A stretch of DNA of 6,871 bases from Rhodospirillales bacterium (GTDB lineage: Bacteria; Pseudomonadota; Alphaproteobacteria; Acetobacterales; Acetobacteraceae), in the NCBI GenBank assembly GCA_015654825.1, contig JAATGE010000528.1, positions 1 to 6,871 on the forward strand. The letters run 5' to 3'. Below the pieces are notes generated by a model that was not told where the DNA came from, made no database searches, and worked only from the letters and a program-made list of their open reading frames with translations. Numbering within the stretch: the first letter of the stretch is position 1; every line of letters starts with the position of its first letter. Made by a program: the position numbers and the translations under genes. Positions 5,157 to 6,871 of the stretch are shown in pieces.

Positions 5157-6533
5157 TCAGCCGGAGGCGCCGCCACCGAACGCGACAACGTCCTGACCCG
5201 GCTGCCTGAGGATTTTCTTCAGGCTCAACTCCGTTTTGCGCGCGCCGGTCGGATCGTTGAGTTTGTTGAGCGTCTGCTCCTCGGCCTGCGCCGCAACGTC
5301 AGCAGCCGATCCGCCGGCCGCCAGAACAATCCCCGTCGCGTTCCTGACCGTCGATACGGCGCCGACCGCTTCGCGCGTGACAGGCGGCTGGAGCACGGCA
5401 CCTTCCGGCGCCGGGCGCGGCTGGGCAGCCATTTTGGTCAGAAGGTTCGTCGACTTCCCGAGCAGATCGGTAAGCTCCTTGACCTGCCCGCGCAGCCCCT
5501 GCATCGCAGGCGACGCGTCGATCAGCTTCTGCAGGTCATCGATCTCGACGCCCTTGGCGAACGGATTGGCCTTTTTCTTCGTGGGGTCGTCCTGGCCCGC
5601 GCCGGTCGGTGGCTCGTTGTTCGCCGGCGTATCGGACGGCGATGCCCCGGTGGCTGGGCCGGCCGCAGGATTCGTATCGTCAGCGGCACCCGCGGTCGGG
5701 TCCGTAACGGCCGCTGCTCCCCCGCCGGCACCGCGCAGATGCTCGATGGTGATGATGATCGCTGCGGCCAGGCGCCCGATGACATCGAGGCCATCGCTCC
5801 CTTCATCGCCCGGCTGGATGCTGTCGGGCGTGCCGCCATTGTCGTCGGGATCGGGCGGCGCGAGCTTGCTGAGCTGTTCCATGGCGGCCGGATCGAACAG
5901 CTTGGCCAGCTGCTCGTCGGTATAGCCGGCCAGAGACATCATCTCGAGGCCGAGATCGATCAGATCGCGCTCGAACTGCACCGGATGCGTCAGGAAGTTC
6001 TTCGCCAGATCCTCGGTCAGTGGGACCTTGCCCACCATCTTGACGATGAGGCCCTTCGTCTCGTCATCCTCGGCATCGGGATCCGGAATATGAATCAGCG
6101 TCATATCCGGAGCGTCCATGTCGTCGTGGTTGGCAAGCGCCACATGCTTGTTGACCGCGGCACGCAATGCCAGCGCGTGCGCATGCACGGCATGGTTCAT
6201 CAGCGCCATGACGTCGTCGTCCGCCGGATCGGACGCGTGCTTGTCGTCCTGGTGCTCCCAGTCCTTGCCGGCCTTCATGTTCGTGCAGGAGCTGCTCAGG
6301 TGCTGGAGCGACTGGGACAGCCGCGAGATCAGCGGCAGGCCTTTGTACAGCGGCTCTTCGGGCGTTATCCGCTTGGCCAGGTCGCTCGCGCCGATCGACT
6401 TTTCGAGCTCGGCTCGAAACTCCTCGTGCGTGCGGCTCAGATTGCCGCCGATATCGCCACCGGCGGCCAGGATGCGCGAGGTACTATCGCCGAGGAGTTT
6501 CCAAAGGCGATCTTCGGTCGTAAACGCGTTCAT
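5157..6533 (-). CDS. Probable capsid scaffolding or head-assembly protein
   Basis: The chosen ATG (6533) gives 458 residues beginning MNAFTTEDRLWKLLGDSTSR; AGGAG (6541-6537) lies 3 nt upstream and AAAGGG (6549-6544) 10 nt upstream. The frame continues to a GTG at 6734, but that extension is a broken capsid-like piece. Numbering from the chosen ATG: a helical N-terminal region (1-85); a segment rich in His and Asp (about 93-143: HQDDKHASDPADDD, HAVHAHALAL, NKHVALANHDDMD); a predicted helical region (about 170-225); a disordered Asp/Gly/Pro/Ala/Thr linker (about 225-325); and a helical segment with coiled-coil character (about 330-370, IDDLQKLIDASPAMQGLRGQ). The tail holds LSLKKILRQPGQDVVAFGGG. 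Position just before the capsid gene, acidity, a long disordered linker and a coiled coil fit a scaffold. No protease motif is recognised, so the role rests largely on context. Confidence 0.6.
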   Translation of the reverse strand: MNAFTTEDRLWKLLGDSTSRILAAGGDIGGNLSRTHEEFRAELEKSIGASDLAKRITPEEPLYKGLPLISRLSQSLQHLSSSCTNMKAGKDWEHQDDKHASDPADDDVMALMNHAVHAHALALRAAVNKHVALANHDDMDAPDMTLIHIPDPDAEDDETKGLIVKMVGKVPLTEDLAKNFLTHPVQFERDLIDLGLEMMSLAGYTDEQLAKLFDPAAMEQLSKLAPPDPDDNGGTPDSIQPGDEGSDGLDVIGRLAAAIIITIEHLRGAGGGAAAVTDPTAGAADDTNPAAGPATGASPSDTPANNEPPTGAGQDDPTKKKANPFAKGVEIDDLQKLIDASPAMQGLRGQVKELTDLLGKSTNLLTKMAAQPRPAPEGAVLQPPVTREAVGAVSTVRNATGIVLAAGGSAADVAAQAEEQTLNKLNDPTGARKTELSLKKILRQPGQDVVAFGGGASG

Positions 6534-6577
6534 CTGCTCCTGGCCCTTTGACAATCCGGGCTTTCCCAGAAGCGCGC

Positions 6578-6592
6578 GTTGGTCCCCGCGTC
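6578..6592. repeat. 15-bp direct repeat, right copy
   Basis: Identical to 349-363 in the same orientation. It lies within the DAGTN codons of the broken capsid-like fragment. Confidence 0.5.
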
Positions 6593-6687
6593 GACGTTTC
6601 AACGCCGCGAGACGGGCGTGGATGCTCGATCGGGCGCGCCAGAGCGTCGGGTAAAGTTGCTTGACGCCGCCTTCGAGATTGTAGCGT

Positions 6688-6701
6688 TGCAGGCCCGTCG
6701 T
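6688..6701. repeat. 14-bp core of capsid N-terminal duplication (broken copy)
   Basis: Exact match to 4838-4851; the flanking bases remain visibly similar, so the duplication is old enough to have diverged or came from a related phage. Confidence 0.8.
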
Positions 6702-6730
6702 GGGGCCGCTCGGCGCGGTGAATGTGCCGC

Positions 6731-6871
6731 TCACGCGGCCCGCTTGGCGGGCGCCGTGTAGCGGGCCAGCGCCTTCTGCGAGGCGCCCGCGTCGTAGCCG
6801 CCGAAATAGCGCGAGACGGCGCCGACCAGGTCGACGGCACCTTCCGCGATGTGGCCGCCGGCCCAGGCGCC
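6731..6871 (-). CDS. C-terminal end of an unidentified gene upstream of the head genes
   Basis: The minus strand is open from the window edge to TGA at 6733-6731, giving 46 C-terminal residues: GAWAGGHIAEGAVDLVGAVS, then RYFGGYDAGASQKALARYTA and PAKRAA. The Ala/Gly-rich sequence with regular Arg and Tyr and high GC at third positions fits coding DNA better than the other frames here. Its TGA overlaps the GTG of the next frame (GTGA), the same coupling seen in the plus-strand operon. The family cannot be told from this tail; by position it would be a gene preceding the capsid, such as a portal-, protease- or decoration-type gene, but that is inference. Confidence 0.6.
   Translation of the reverse strand, partial: GAWAGGHIAEGAVDLVGAVSRYFGGYDAGASQKALARYTAPAKRAA

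Larger units (their letters stand above)
6554..6734 (-). pseudogene. Frameshifted second copy of the capsid N-terminus
   Basis: From GTG 6734 the frame reads GTFTAPSGPTTGLQRYNLEG, then GVKQLYPTL, matching capsid residues 36-62 at 17 of 27 positions. After LYPTL the similarity passes into other frames: A-R-P-I in the third frame, then RASTPVSRR and, past a stop, NVDAGTNARFWESPD in the second. These parallel capsid SPLRNEIPRVGVTGGTQANWK, with G-T-x-A and W kept. Two or more small indels therefore break the copy, and in the original frame it runs in phase into the scaffold-like gene. The GTG overlaps the stop of the upstream gene (GTGA), an arrangement expected of a real gene start. It is either a decayed second capsid gene or a region with base-calling errors. 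Confidence 0.65.

Noticed and set aside
3517..5196. A 559-codon open frame on the plus strand opposite the capsid gene
   Set aside because: Its translation is Arg/Gly/Val/Ala-rich low-complexity sequence without domains, as expected of the antisense of a GC-rich gene. The minus-strand capsid has clear family motifs, a terminator and a start.
5739..6551. A 270-codon plus-strand frame opposite the scaffold-like gene
   Set aside because: It starts within the opposing gene without a ribosome binding site, and its composition is explained by antisense codon structure.
6534..6734. GTG 6734 as the functional start of a 525-residue scaffold-like protein
   Set aside because: The extension shows capsid similarity that shifts frame twice, and a separate ATG with ribosome binding sites exists at 6533. 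It is kept as a finding because translation in phase is formally possible.

Overview
This GC-rich window looks like DNA from a tailed bacteriophage or prophage (Caudoviricetes type), probably of a GC-rich, possibly proteobacterial, host. The evidence is a head-gene module on the minus strand (scaffold-like protein, major capsid protein, a small protein with a C-terminal HeH/LEM-like motif) and a replication-type or DNA-processing module on the plus strand (PD-(D/E)XK nuclease, SNF2-type helicase, orphan adenine methyltransferase). The host cannot be named from the sequence.

Layout. 1-306 (minus) is the first 102 codons of a small phage-type protein that runs off the left edge. 307-445 is a divergent intergenic region with a candidate plus-strand promoter. 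446-1922 (plus) is a tight operon joined by two GTGA stop/start overlaps: a small helical protein, a nuclease-like protein, and the N-terminal third to half of an SNF2-type helicase. The helicase stops abruptly after motifs I and Ia, close to base 1920, where base composition also changes. 1923-2665 carries a methyltransferase with its own start site, and its 3' end overlaps the 3' end of a convergent minus-strand gene remnant (2666-2788). That remnant meets a 29-bp exact copy of an internal piece of the capsid gene (2789-2817), which in turn abuts two small plus-strand hypothetical ORFs (to 3334). 3390-3420 is a strong UUCG-loop terminator for the minus-strand capsid gene (3445-4983). A hairpin-bearing spacer separates the capsid from the scaffold-like gene (5157-6533). 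Upstream of that, 6554-6734 encodes a frameshifted copy of the capsid N-terminus, beginning in a GTGA overlap with the C-terminal end of another gene (6731-6871, cut by the right edge).

How it fits together. The minus-strand set reads as a late head module (upstream gene, scaffold, capsid, terminator). The plus-strand nuclease and helicase would act together on DNA, and the methyltransferase would modify phage or host DNA. The most notable property is mosaicism: a truncated helicase, a capsid fragment outside the capsid gene, a broken second capsid N-terminus, and a 15-bp direct repeat near both ends. These junctions could be real illegitimate recombination or a chimeric assembly of related phages; the sequence alone cannot separate the two. 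I see no convincing RNA gene, CRISPR array, integrase, transposase or reverse transcriptase.
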